From an uncultured Lentisphaeria bacterium (GTDB lineage: Bacteria > Verrucomicrobiota > Lentisphaeria > Victivallales > Victivallaceae), in contig CALABZ010000160.1 in the NCBI GenBank assembly GCA_937888615.1, positions 1-31,007 of the forward strand: DNA of 31,007 bases, in the 5' to 3' direction. Shown here piece by piece: positions 15,128 through 23,635 of the stretch (the stretch's first letter is position 1; every line of letters begins with the position of its first letter). Both the position numbers and the translations under genes were made by a program. The notes under the pieces are model-generated. The model saw nothing but the letters and a program-made list of their open reading frames with translations, made no database searches and was not told where the DNA came from.

Positions 15128-17611
15128 ATGAATGATTTTGACAAGGAAATTGATAAGCTGTTGACGGAAATGACCCTGGAGGAAAAGATATCCTGCTGTC
15201 ATGCGGCGAGCAAATTTGCGACCGCCGCGATTCCGCGCCTGGGTATTCCCGCGTTGCACATGTCGGACGGACCGCATGGCGTTCGTGAAGAAATCGCCGC
15301 CGATAGCTGGGATGCCGCCGGACGTGACGACGACTACGCGACCTATCTGCCGACCGGTACCGCCCTGGCGGCGACATGGAGCCGGGAGTGTGCCCGTAAA
15401 TTCGGTCGGACCCTGGGGGAGGAGGCCCGCGCCCGCGGCAAGGACGTGATTCTTGGTCCCGGAGTGAATATGATCCGCAGTCCGCTGTGCGGTCGAAATT
15501 TCGAATACTACAGCGAAGACCCGTATCATTGCGGCGAAATGGCGGTTGAGGTGATTGAGGCGATCCAGCAATGCGGGACCGCCGCCTGCGTCAAGCATTT
15601 TGCCGCCAACAGTCAGGAATTGATGCGCAACTGGGTTGACGCCCGTTGTGATGAACGGACCCTCCGGGAGATTTATTTCCCCGCGTTCGAGGCGGCGGTC
15701 AAACGCGGCAAAGTGATGTCCGTCATGGGCGCCTATAATAGACTGAACGGCCAATACTGCTGTCAGAACAACTGGCTGCTGAATCAGGTTCTGAAGCATG
15801 AATGGAAATTCGACGGGGTCGTTATTTCGGACTGGAACGGCGTTTCCGATACTTTTGAGGCCGCGCGTAACGGCATGGATATTGAAATGGGAACCTCCAG
15901 TCCGGACTATGACCGGTATTATCTGGCCGCTCCATTCCGCGAAGCCGTGCGCAACGGCGAAATCGATCCGGCGGTGCTTGAGGATAAAGTGCGCCGGTAT
16001 CTGCGCGTAATGTTCAGGCTTGGTATGCTGGGAGACCGTCCGCGCCCCGAGGGCAGTTTGAATACACCGGCACACCAGCGGGCCGCCCGCGAAATCGCGG
16101 AAGAAGCCATCGTCCTGCTGAAAAACGACGACGCTTTACTGCCATTCGACAAAACGAAAATAAAGAATCTGCTGGTACTCGGCGACAATGCCGCCCGCAA
16201 GCATCATCTGGGCGGACACAGTTCGGCGGTCAAGGCCTTGTACGAGATTTCGCCGCTGGAGGGGCTGGAACGGTTCCTGGCCGGAACCGACGTGCGAATC
16301 ACGCACATCAAGGGCTATCCCCGCGGGCAGGCCGGGGAGGCGATCCCCAGTAAACTGATGGGTTTGACCGATGCCGGGGCCGGTACCCGCGGCTGGACCT
16401 GCCGGATATGGGACAACCATGCCCGGGAAGGGGAGCCCGTCGCGGTTATGTTGCTGGAACAGCCGGTGTTCAATCCGGAAACGGATTTGCCGAAGGCGCT
16501 TCAGGGTAAGGATTTCGGCGCTTTGATCAGCGGTGTTCTCACGCCGGTAAAGGGGGAGAAATGGATATTCCACCTCGACGGCGTTTCCCAGTCGTCATTG
16601 CTGTGTGGAAATGCGCGCTGGATCGAAAATTGCAAGAGCAGTGAAAAAGTCACCGGCAGTTCCATCGTTGAACTACGCGCGGATCAGGCGTATGAACTGA
16701 CCATTCCGGTAGTGATCCATTGCGATATGCCGATTTTTCCGGTCAGGCTGACCGCGGACATCGGTTCGGCCCCCGATCAGGGGGATTACGGCGACCTGCT
16801 CGCGGCGGCAGGGGAAGCCGATGCGGTGATTATTTTCGGCGGACAGAACCATACCTTCGACTGCGAGGGTAGTGACCGCAAGGATATTGATCTGCATGAC
16901 GGGCAGAACGGGTTGATCCAGGCGGTCGCGGCTGTCAATCCGAATACCGCCGTGGTGCTGGTCGGCGGTTCGCCGACCGCGCTGCCGTGGCTTGATGATG
17001 TCAAAAGCGTAGTCCAGATGTGGTACGCGGGAATGGACGGCGGCACGGCGATTGCCGAGATTTTGTTTGGCGCGGTCAATCCGTCCGGCAAACTGCCCTT
17101 TACATTTCCGGCCAGTTATGCCGATACGCCGGAAGGGCGCAACCATGACTACGGCCCGGAGGTCTGCAACTACCGGGAAAATATTTTCATCGGTTATCGC
17201 TGGTATGACAAATACGGATTGGCGCCATTGTTTCCGTTCGGTCACGGGCTCAGTTATACCTCGTTTCGTTTCGACGGCCTGCGGGCCGAGGAACCGGGCG
17301 GGGACAATGTCGCCGCCTGCAGTATCGAAGTCACCAATACCGGAAGTGTCGTTGGCCGCGAAGTAGTGCAGTTGTACATTTCCGCGCCGGAGAACCCGGA
17401 AATCATGCGCCCTGTCGACGAATTGAAGGGGTTCGAAAAAGTCACTTTGAATCCCGGTGAAACCAGGCGCATTCGTTTTGAACTCGATGCGCGCTCGTTC
17501 AGCTATTTTCACCCGGTCAAACGGGAATGGACGCTGGATCCGGGCGAATATACGATCCGGATCGGCAATTCCTCGCGAAACCTGCCTGCCGGGCTTGCGG
17601 TAAGATTGTAA
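15128..17611 (+). CDS. GH3 beta-glycosidase (beta-glucosidase type) with PA14-like insert
   Basis: An 827-residue retaining glycosidase. The N-terminal TIM barrel includes SDGPHGVREE, the conserved KH pair at 156-157 (ACVKHFAANSQE) and the nucleophile Asp235 in VVISDWNG. The alpha/beta sandwich domain follows (EEAIVLLKNDDALLPFD). A stretch of about 140 residues near 390-540 is inserted there and looks like a PA14 carbohydrate-binding domain. The C-terminus is a fibronectin-III-like domain (VEVTNTGSVVGREVVQLYI through DPGEYTIRIGNSS). No signal peptide is visible, so the enzyme should be cytoplasmic. ATG 15128 is preferred because it opens the canonical helix; a TTG at 15110 is an in-frame alternative. 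It is divergent from the regulator operon and ends one base from the convergent SMP-30 gene. Confidence 0.93.
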   Translation: MNDFDKEIDKLLTEMTLEEKISCCHAASKFATAAIPRLGIPALHMSDGPHGVREEIAADSWDAAGRDDDYATYLPTGTALAATWSRECARKFGRTLGEEARARGKDVILGPGVNMIRSPLCGRNFEYYSEDPYHCGEMAVEVIEAIQQCGTAACVKHFAANSQELMRNWVDARCDERTLREIYFPAFEAAVKRGKVMSVMGAYNRLNGQYCCQNNWLLNQVLKHEWKFDGVVISDWNGVSDTFEAARNGMDIEMGTSSPDYDRYYLAAPFREAVRNGEIDPAVLEDKVRRYLRVMFRLGMLGDRPRPEGSLNTPAHQRAAREIAEEAIVLLKNDDALLPFDKTKIKNLLVLGDNAARKHHLGGHSSAVKALYEISPLEGLERFLAGTDVRITHIKGYPRGQAGEAIPSKLMGLTDAGAGTRGWTCRIWDNHAREGEPVAVMLLEQPVFNPETDLPKALQGKDFGALISGVLTPVKGEKWIFHLDGVSQSSLLCGNARWIENCKSSEKVTGSSIVELRADQAYELTIPVVIHCDMPIFPVRLTADIGSAPDQGDYGDLLAAAGEADAVIIFGGQNHTFDCEGSDRKDIDLHDGQNGLIQAVAAVNPNTAVVLVGGSPTALPWLDDVKSVVQMWYAGMDGGTAIAEILFGAVNPSGKLPFTFPASYADTPEGRNHDYGPEVCNYRENIFIGYRWYDKYGLAPLFPFGHGLSYTSFRFDGLRAEEPGGDNVAACSIEVTNTGSVVGREVVQLYISAPENPEIMRPVDELKGFEKVTLNPGETRRIRFELDARSFSYFHPVKREWTLDPGEYTIRIGNSSRNLPAGLAVRL

Positions 17612-17612
17612 A

Positions 17613-18530
17613 TTACCGGGGCCTTGGCGGCGTACCGGGACCGGCGGCGGGAAATTCAGGCACGCCGGTCACGGTCTGGGTCAATGCCAATACCCCGCCG
17701 CCGAGAAAGTTTCCGGCCTTGGAGTCGATGGGATAATTGGCGGTGGTGATGAAAATGGTCCTGTAGTCCGGGCCGCCGAAGATCACACTGCTGATTGCGC
17801 GGATTTCAGGCGGGAATGAATAGACGGCAAGCGTTTCTCCCTCGGGCGAATAGCGTGTCAACTGTCCGCCCCAATGTGCCAGCCACATACAGCCTTCCGC
17901 ATCAACCGTCAGTCCATCGCAGCCGGGGGCTTTGATGAAGACCCTGCGATTGTCGAGTCGGCCCGTGTCGCGGCTGTAATCATAACGATACACGGTTTGT
18001 TCGTCCGTGACCGCAAAATAAAAATATTTCCGGTCCGGCGAAAATCCCATGCCGTTGGGACAACCTCCGACTGCCGATTCCAGGCGGTGAAAGGAACCAT
18101 CCGGGTCGAAACGCCATAACGAACCGTATTGCCCTTTCCCCTTCGGGTTGAAGTAATCATGGGCCAGTACGCCGCAGTAAATTCGTCCTTCGGGGTCGGC
18201 GATCAGGTCGTTGAAATACGTTTTATCATCCGCTTCGGGCAGTTTTGCCACCATGACCGGGGGATTGCCGGGTTGCCAATGCCAGATTTTCCCGGCCTGT
18301 GCGAAAATCAGCAGACCCCCGTCACCGGCAAAGGCGAATCCGCCGATCAGGCCGACCGGTAATTGGAAAGCCTCGAACCGGTCGGAAGCCGTATTCATGG
18401 ATTTGCGGAAAATCATGTTGGATTGATCTGGCTTAAAGCCTTTCCAGTAAAGCATCTGTTCGCTTTGATTCCAGAGCGGGTTTTCAGCGATTCCGCAGTC
18501 GGAATCGGCAAATAAGTCAAATTCCTTCAT
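17613..18530 (-). CDS. SMP-30/gluconolactonase/LRE-like lactonase
   Basis: A 305-residue six-bladed beta-propeller of the SMP-30 family, which hydrolyses sugar lactones using one divalent metal. The usual metal-site residues are in place: Glu16 in CGIAENPLW, an Asn in TYFNDLIADPEGRIYCG, an Asn in GGCPNGMGFSPDRK, and an Asp in GCDGLTVDAEGCMW. No signal peptide is seen. It is the last gene of the glycyl-radical-enzyme operon, 24 bases after the carboxymuconolactone-decarboxylase-like gene, and its 3' end is one base from the convergent GH3 stop. A lactonase in this operon implies that the pathway makes or uses an aldonolactone-type intermediate; that is inference. Confidence 0.87.
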   Translation of the reverse strand: MKEFDLFADSDCGIAENPLWNQSEQMLYWKGFKPDQSNMIFRKSMNTASDRFEAFQLPVGLIGGFAFAGDGGLLIFAQAGKIWHWQPGNPPVMVAKLPEADDKTYFNDLIADPEGRIYCGVLAHDYFNPKGKGQYGSLWRFDPDGSFHRLESAVGGCPNGMGFSPDRKYFYFAVTDEQTVYRYDYSRDTGRLDNRRVFIKAPGCDGLTVDAEGCMWLAHWGGQLTRYSPEGETLAVYSFPPEIRAISSVIFGGPDYRTIFITTANYPIDSKAGNFLGGGVLALTQTVTGVPEFPAAGPGTPPRPR

Positions 18531-18554
18531 GTTCCAGCTTCCCGGTTATCCGTT

Positions 18555-18929
18555 TTATGATCGATCGCGTTCTTCAAACACTTCTTTGGCGGTAAAAATC
18601 GCATTGATTGCCGTCGGGAAGCCCACGTACACCGTCAGTTGCATTAATGCTTCGATGATTTCCTGCCGAGTCAAGCCGATATTCAAAGCCATATTCACAT
18701 GGGACTTGAGTTCCAGGGGTGCATGTCCCAAACTGGCGATGGCTGAGATGATTACCAGTTCGCGTGATTTCTTATCCAGTCCGGGGCGGGAATGAATGTC
18801 GCCGAACGCAAATTCATAAATGTATTTGGCCATATCCGGCGCGGTTTCATCAAGCATACTGACGATCGGGCTGTTGTGGCCCATTTCTGCCAGTCGGGCC
18901 ATGCCCCGTTCAAAACGTTCATTTGGCAT
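18555..18929 (-). CDS. Carboxymuconolactone decarboxylase-family protein
   Basis: A 124-residue, all-helical small protein. SRELVIISAIASLGHAPLEL then SHVNMALNIGLTRQEIIEAL match the core of the gamma-carboxymuconolactone decarboxylase family, including the conserved His of SHV. The Cys-x-x-Cys found in AhpD-type peroxidase members is absent, so it is not a redox AhpD. AAGGAA lies eight bases before ATG. It begins 18 bases after the activase stop and ends 24 bases before the SMP-30 gene, so it is cotranscribed. Decarboxylation of a lactone-like substrate would fit with the SMP-30 neighbour, but the substrate is not determined. Confidence 0.87.
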   Translation of the reverse strand: MPNERFERGMARLAEMGHNSPIVSMLDETAPDMAKYIYEFAFGDIHSRPGLDKKSRELVIISAIASLGHAPLELKSHVNMALNIGLTRQEIIEALMQLTVYVGFPTAINAIFTAKEVFEERDRS

Positions 18930-18947
18930 TGTGAAAATTCCTTTCTG

Positions 18948-19838
18948 TTATTTTACGACAAGGCCGAACCGCCGCAGTTGTTCACTTGCCGCGGCTACCT
19001 GTTCGGGGGTCGGTGGGGTTACGGTCGGCATCGTGTCGGCATGGCCGACGACGGCGTACTTCGAACGGGCAAAATGATAAGGCAACAGACGCACTCCGAT
19101 AATATTGTCCAGTCGGGCAAGCAGTTTTCCTGCCGCGTTTATGCTGTCGGCGTCGGCATTGAAGCCGGGTATCAGCGGAATGCGGATTTCAATCGGCACG
19201 CCGCATTGCGCCAGGTGGCGCAGATTGTCGAGGATAATGCGGTTGCCCGCGCCGACCTGTTCCCGGTGCCGGGCCTCATCCGTGTGTTTGAGGTCGTAGA
19301 GAAACAGGTCCGTATACGGCAGTACGGATTCGAACGCCGTCCACGGAACCGCCCCGGACGTATCGACGGCGCAGTGTATGCCGTTCTTTTTCAGAACCCG
19401 GAATAATTCGCCGCAGAATTTATCCTGCAAGAGCGGTTCGCCGCCGGAGACCGTACAGCCGCCGCCGGATTCCCGGTAGAACGTTTGATCTTCCATGACG
19501 GCTGCCGCCGCGTCCTCCACGCTGATTTCCCGTCCGTAATACTCCAGCGCTTCCCCGAGGCATACGGGCACGCATTTGCCGCATCCGATGCATAATTCGT
19601 GCTTGAAAATGTGTTTGCCGTCAACCATCTGGTGGGCCCGTGTCGGGCATACGGCGACACATTTGCCGCATCCGATGCATTTTTGCGGGAAATAGCCGAT
19701 TTCCGGCTCCAGTTCGATGCTTTCCGGGTTGTGGCACCAGCGGCAGCGCAACGGACACCCTTTCAGGAAAATGGTGGTCCTGATGCCCGGTCCGTCATGA
19801 ACCGCCAGACGTTTGATGTCGGTGATGCGTCCGTTCAT
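18948..19838 (-). CDS. Glycyl radical enzyme activase (radical SAM, PflA-like, with two extra 4Fe-4S clusters)
   Basis: A 296-residue radical SAM protein that would abstract hydrogen from the glycine of the partner enzyme encoded just upstream. Cys28, Cys32 and Cys35 in GCPLRCRWC bind the SAM-cleaving cluster. Two ferredoxin-like sets follow, at Cys54/57/60/64 and Cys83/86/89/93 (both read CIGCGKC), as in the activases of glycerol/choline/hydroxyphenylacetate-type enzymes rather than pyruvate formate-lyase itself. The GGEP motif (TVSGGEPLLQ) binds SAM. ATG 19838 is chosen over in-frame codons inside the preceding gene because it begins the canonical N-terminus and is one base after that gene's stop. 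Confidence 0.93.
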   Translation of the reverse strand: MNGRITDIKRLAVHDGPGIRTTIFLKGCPLRCRWCHNPESIELEPEIGYFPQKCIGCGKCVAVCPTRAHQMVDGKHIFKHELCIGCGKCVPVCLGEALEYYGREISVEDAAAAVMEDQTFYRESGGGCTVSGGEPLLQDKFCGELFRVLKKNGIHCAVDTSGAVPWTAFESVLPYTDLFLYDLKHTDEARHREQVGAGNRIILDNLRHLAQCGVPIEIRIPLIPGFNADADSINAAGKLLARLDNIIGVRLLPYHFARSKYAVVGHADTMPTVTPPTPEQVAAASEQLRRFGLVVK

Positions 19839-19839
19839 G

Positions 19840-21903
19840 TCAAGCCGTCTCCGATTTGGTGATGAAGATATCCTGTTCATCGGGCGCGAGGTCGATGAAA
19901 CGTACATTCCAGCCGCAGACCCGCACCTGGAGATTGGCGTATTTTTCGGGATGCGCCTTGGCGTCGCGGAGAATCATGCGGTCAAAAATATTGAATTGAA
20001 TCGCCATGCCGCCCTGTGCGAAATGGCTTCGGATGATCGCCACGATCGTATTGAGGCCCTCATCGCCGCGGGTGGCGCTGGGATGCAGCATGATGTCGAG
20101 CACGGTGCCGTTGGGGAATTGCATGAGATTGATTTTCGTGACTGAATTTATCAGCGAAGTCACGCCGTTTTTGTCCCGTCCGGGGGTAGCGCCGGTGTTC
20201 AAGGTCAGCGGCTCGCCCGCCCGATGCCCGTTCGGCAGCGCTCCGGTGTCGATGCCCAGCTCCCGTGCCGCCACGGTAATGCCGTACAACGCCGCCTGAA
20301 AGACGCCGCCGCGGGCGTTGGGTTCATGATTGATGCGCCGTCCGAGAAAATCGGTGATTTTGATCGCCAGTTGGTCCACCGTATCGTCATTGTTGCCCCA
20401 TTTGGGCACGTGGCAGATTGCGTCCTGCCGCAATCCCTCATAACCCTGCCAGTTGGCGGCCAGCGCCGCCCGCAGTTCCGGTATTGTGCAATATCTTTTC
20501 TGATAAACCAATTGGCGGATGATCGCCAGGGAATCGACCGCGTCGGCCAGCCCGACGCAGCAGATACCGCTGGTATTATATTCGGCTCCGGCCTCGGAAG
20601 CGTCCAATCCGCGCTCGAAGCAGGAGTCTATCGGACCGGAAAACAACGGCGCCGGATTGATTTCCGGCCAGAGTTTTTCCCAGCGCCGGATTTTGTCCAT
20701 CTGCGCCGTCAGGTTTTTGTCAAGCGTATCGAGATAGGCGGCGAAAAAATGGTCGAAATCGGGACAGGTTTCGGACTGGATGACCTGTTCGAGCGGTTTG
20801 GCGAGGTTAAGCGACCCGGCCCCGGAACAGTTCAGTTCTTTGCCCATCACCGCCGGTTCATAACAGCCGATCAGGATATAATTTTCCGCGTCTTCGGAAC
20901 GCTTGCCGTTTTGTTCAAGCATTTTCACCTGCGCGTCGTTATTGACGAGCACGATGCCGGTACAGCCGTCCTGAATGCATTTCGCGGCCAGTTTCATCAG
21001 TTTTTCCGGCGTTCGCGGCGATACCCGCAGGTGAAATTTGGGATCAACGATACGCATTTCGTGGTAAGTCTCAAATGCCGTGTAAGTCAGTTCGTTGGCA
21101 TCCGGACCGAAAGTAAAAGGCTTGCCGTAAAGTTTTCCCATGGTTTTGGCGAAAAACTTGATCCAGAAATATTTCAGCAGTTCTCCAGCCGAATCACGGG
21201 TCAGGGTGCCGTTGCGCAGATCATTCAGGTAATAATCGTTGTAAATATGATCAAAACGCCCCATGGAACGGACTGCAATGCCATCCAGTTCGATCAGCTC
21301 ATGATACAGGTAAGCCAGTTGCAGTGCCTCCCGCAAGGTTTGCGGGGGACGTTCCGCCAGCGCGGCGAGTCCGAGCTCCGGCTGGACTTCATCGAAACGC
21401 CTGAGCAGACTGATCACTCCGTCAAACGCCAGAACCACCGCCTGATAATAATCACCTGAACGCTGCGCCGCCCGGTCGCGTATGCCTTTGACGCCATTTT
21501 TAAGCAAGCTGTTCCAGTCCGGGCAGATATGGCTGGCGCAGTCCAACTGCGCGATAAAGGCGCCGGGGATTTCCGGGGGCTCGTTGTGGAATGTTTCATC
21601 TCTTTTTTCGATCCACCACTGGCCCCGGAGTTGGGGCAGCAGGTTGTGATGTTCGATCTTGCCGACGAAATAATCATCGGGCTCGGGGGCGATCCTGGCC
21701 CGGCGGCACAGCAGGTTCAGCAGCCACGCCTTGGTGACAATCCGGGCTTCATCGGGATTGGCGGCGCAATGGCGCTCGAATTCGGCGGTCAGTTTTTTCT
21801 GGGTAAGCCCGGATTCGGGAAGAAAAGCAATATTCTGATATTGCTGCTCAAGTTTATGACGTACCGTGTCGAAAGGTTTCGGCATGTGTGATGATTTTTC
21901 CAT
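19840..21903 (-). CDS. Glycyl radical enzyme (PFL2-like), substrate unknown
   Basis: A 687-residue anaerobic radical enzyme. The C-terminal glycyl loop reads VRVCGWNVRF, placing the radical on Gly664. The active-site loop reads LIGCYEP, giving the thiyl-forming Cys347 and the Glu349 that acts as base in diol-dehydratase and choline-lyase type members, which normally read GCVEP. It is shorter than characterised family members (about 760-900 residues). It has a single active-site cysteine rather than the adjacent pair of pyruvate formate-lyase, so a C-C, C-O or C-N lyase or dehydratase reaction on another substrate is more likely. ATG 21903 has GGAG eight bases upstream; upstream in-frame codons lie in promoter DNA. 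The activase follows directly. Divergent from an AraC regulator. Confidence 0.92.
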   Translation of the reverse strand: MEKSSHMPKPFDTVRHKLEQQYQNIAFLPESGLTQKKLTAEFERHCAANPDEARIVTKAWLLNLLCRRARIAPEPDDYFVGKIEHHNLLPQLRGQWWIEKRDETFHNEPPEIPGAFIAQLDCASHICPDWNSLLKNGVKGIRDRAAQRSGDYYQAVVLAFDGVISLLRRFDEVQPELGLAALAERPPQTLREALQLAYLYHELIELDGIAVRSMGRFDHIYNDYYLNDLRNGTLTRDSAGELLKYFWIKFFAKTMGKLYGKPFTFGPDANELTYTAFETYHEMRIVDPKFHLRVSPRTPEKLMKLAAKCIQDGCTGIVLVNNDAQVKMLEQNGKRSEDAENYILIGCYEPAVMGKELNCSGAGSLNLAKPLEQVIQSETCPDFDHFFAAYLDTLDKNLTAQMDKIRRWEKLWPEINPAPLFSGPIDSCFERGLDASEAGAEYNTSGICCVGLADAVDSLAIIRQLVYQKRYCTIPELRAALAANWQGYEGLRQDAICHVPKWGNNDDTVDQLAIKITDFLGRRINHEPNARGGVFQAALYGITVAARELGIDTGALPNGHRAGEPLTLNTGATPGRDKNGVTSLINSVTKINLMQFPNGTVLDIMLHPSATRGDEGLNTIVAIIRSHFAQGGMAIQFNIFDRMILRDAKAHPEKYANLQVRVCGWNVRFIDLAPDEQDIFITKSETA

Positions 21904-21921
21904 ATTCAATGCTCCGGCATC

Positions 21922-21977
21922 TTGACATTTATTGATTGTTATATTATAATTATAACTCATGAATCAGTTTTTTTGAA
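21922..21977. promoter_or_regulatory. Bidirectional promoter between the glycyl radical operon and its AraC regulator
   Basis: On the plus strand TTGACA (21922-21927) and TATAAT (21945-21950) have a 17-base spacer and drive the AraC gene. The -10 lies in the palindrome TTATAATTATAA (21944-21955), so the minus strand also offers TATAAT (21954-21949). That one is preceded, again 17 bases away, by the weaker TTCAAA (21977-21972). A strong regulator promoter and a weak activator-dependent operon promoter would fit AraC-type control. The 14 bases 21943-21956 are identical to 15036-15049 in the GH3 promoter. Confidence 0.65.
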
Positions 21978-22007
21978 TACAAATTATTAACAAAAATTTA
22001 TGATTTT

Positions 22008-22838
22008 ATGCCTGTTGAGGAAAAACAAAAGATTTTATCGCGGCATCCCTACCTGCGGTTGCGGTTGACCCACGCAGCCATCGGCAGCTTTCCATGTCAT
22101 ACAATGGGCAATGTGATGATGGTTAACCGTATTATCACCGTTTTTGCCGATTCCGAAGAGGGCCGGAGCAGTATCCGCGACTCTGTTTCCGGGGAGAAAT
22201 TCCTGATGCGCCCGGGTTATTGCTACTTTATTCCGTGCAATCACCCGACCGACTGGAATTTATCGCAGGGTCTGCGGTTTATCTCCCTGCATTTCAATCT
22301 CGAAATGTTTTACGGCTTTGATGTTTTCAGGGAATATCCAAGGTGTTATCAACGGCACGTGCCCGAATTGGCGGCGGAACTGAAGGAGCTGGTCCATCAC
22401 GAGGAGGAAGTCATCACGTTGTGCCGGATCAATGGAATTATTTTCAATTTATGTGTTGAACTGCTGGCGAAGCAGCCGGAACCGCTTCGGACCGATACCG
22501 GCAAATGGCATGTCTACGAAAAGGTGTTTGATTTTATCCAAAAACATGGCGACGCCGCCACCCGGGTCGACGCGCTGGCGGACATGATGGATATGCGGAA
22601 TAACGTATTTTCCCGCAAATTCACCCATGACCTCGGGATAACCCCCAAGAACTTTTTGCTGAATATGCTGACCCGCAAAGCCTCGGAAATGCTGTTGGTG
22701 CCGGGGACTACTGTCCGGCAGGCGGCGGAACGGCTTAATTTCAGTTCGGAATATTATTTCTCCAACTTTTTCAAGAAACAAACCGGCCTGTCGCCCAAAG
22801 AATTCCAGAATCATAACGGCGCCGGTTACAGTCTTTAA
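22008..22838 (+). CDS. AraC-family transcriptional regulator
   Basis: A 276-residue regulator. Residues 1-165 form a cupin-like ligand-binding domain (FLMRPGYCYFIPCNHPTDWN, LRFISLHFNLEMF). The C-terminal 100 residues carry two helix-turn-helices: ATRVDALADMMDMRNNVFSR and TVRQAAERLNFSSEYYFSNF, closing with KQTGLSPKEF. It is divergent from the glycyl radical enzyme operon and presumably activates it when a pathway sugar is present. The start at 22008 lacks a clear Shine-Dalgarno, and the leader from the predicted promoter is about 50 bases of AT-rich sequence; later starts would cut into the cupin domain. Confidence 0.9.
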   Translation: MPVEEKQKILSRHPYLRLRLTHAAIGSFPCHTMGNVMMVNRIITVFADSEEGRSSIRDSVSGEKFLMRPGYCYFIPCNHPTDWNLSQGLRFISLHFNLEMFYGFDVFREYPRCYQRHVPELAAELKELVHHEEEVITLCRINGIIFNLCVELLAKQPEPLRTDTGKWHVYEKVFDFIQKHGDAATRVDALADMMDMRNNVFSRKFTHDLGITPKNFLLNMLTRKASEMLLVPGTTVRQAAERLNFSSEYYFSNFFKKQTGLSPKEFQNHNGAGYSL

Positions 22839-22846
22839 GATCACGG

Positions 22847-22879
22847 CGGCGGCTCACCGGCCCGGTCGCGGAGCCGTCG
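22847..22879. terminator. GC-rich hairpin between convergent genes
   Basis: CGGCGGCTC (22847-22855) pairs with GAGCCGTCG (22871-22879), nine pairs with one G-T wobble. The loop contains a second perfect stem, ACCGG/CCGGT (22856-22860 with 22862-22866). It sits nine bases after the AraC stop and overlaps the end of the convergent decayed frame. No strong T-run follows on either strand, so it may be a processing or weak termination structure. Confidence 0.4.
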
Positions 22880-23635
22880 ATTCCCTTATGATCAAAGACG
22901 GGTCAATGACGATTCTTTCCATCGGCTGATTCGGAAAAATGGTTTTCGAGACAAGCAGTTTGACCGCCTCCGCTCCGAGCAACCGCATTTCGAAAATGCC
23001 GCCCGCGTGCGGAGATGTCCGGCTGGATGTAGTCGGCGCAGTTCAGGTCGAAGAATTGCCGATATTCGTAGCGGTTGTAGAGCCGTTCCCCCGCCGCCAG
23101 GGATACCCGCACCCGCTCTTTGACCTCGCGCATTCCGTTCAGGTCGTCAGGCGGGAGCGGCTCTTCGAACCAATAGATGTCGAACTCCTCCAGTCTCTTG
23201 CCGATCTTCATCGCGGTGGGGATGTCGAAACGCCCGTGTCCTTCGATCAGCAGCAGGACGTCTTCGCCGATGACGTAGATCGGGACCGAATCCCGAACCT
23301 TGCCGCCGAGCAGTTGCCAGACCGGAACACCGAGCGCTTTACCCTTGATGTTCCAGAGGGCGATTTTCCACGCCGGCGAGCGCGCTCATCAGCACCGGGC
23401 CGCCGCGCCAGTAAGCGTCCCGGTAACAGTCGTGGCGAAATGCCTCGATATTGTGCGGGTCTTTGCCGACCAGCCAATTTTCGAGGTCGTGGATCGCGGC
23501 GGCGACGGTCGGCTCGCGATATTCGAGCGTCGCCTCGCCCCAGCCGTGGATTCCGCAATCGGTCTCCACCTTGACGAATACCCAGTTCGTTCGGAAACAG
23601 TTGCAGATGAAAGTTTTGACTTTTGCAATCCTCAT
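22854..23635 (-). pseudogene. Decayed enolase-superfamily sugar-acid dehydratase running into a LacI-type C-terminal tail
   Basis: The ATG at 23635 overlaps the stop of the GH42-like gene and begins a good mandelate-racemase/galactonate-dehydratase-type N-terminus (MRIAKVKTFI, GIHGWGEATLEYREPTV, GPVLMSALAGVE). One extra base in the A-run at 23364-23367 shifts the frame; the neighbouring frame continues ALWNIKGKALGVPVWQLLGG and then DVLLLIEGHGRFDI, YWFEEPLPPDD, AAGERLYNR and ADYIQPDIS. Between PIY and VIGEDV about 40-50 residues including the catalytic KxK lysines are missing. A second shift near 23008-23010 leads into HAGGIFEMRLLGAEAVKLLV and then ERIVIDPSLIIREST, which is the end of a LacI-family regulator, not of an enolase. 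The gene cannot make a working enzyme. Confidence 0.75.

Noticed and set aside
20224..21459. A 411-codon plus-strand open frame
   Set aside because: Antisense to the glycyl radical enzyme, with composition typical of a shadow frame.
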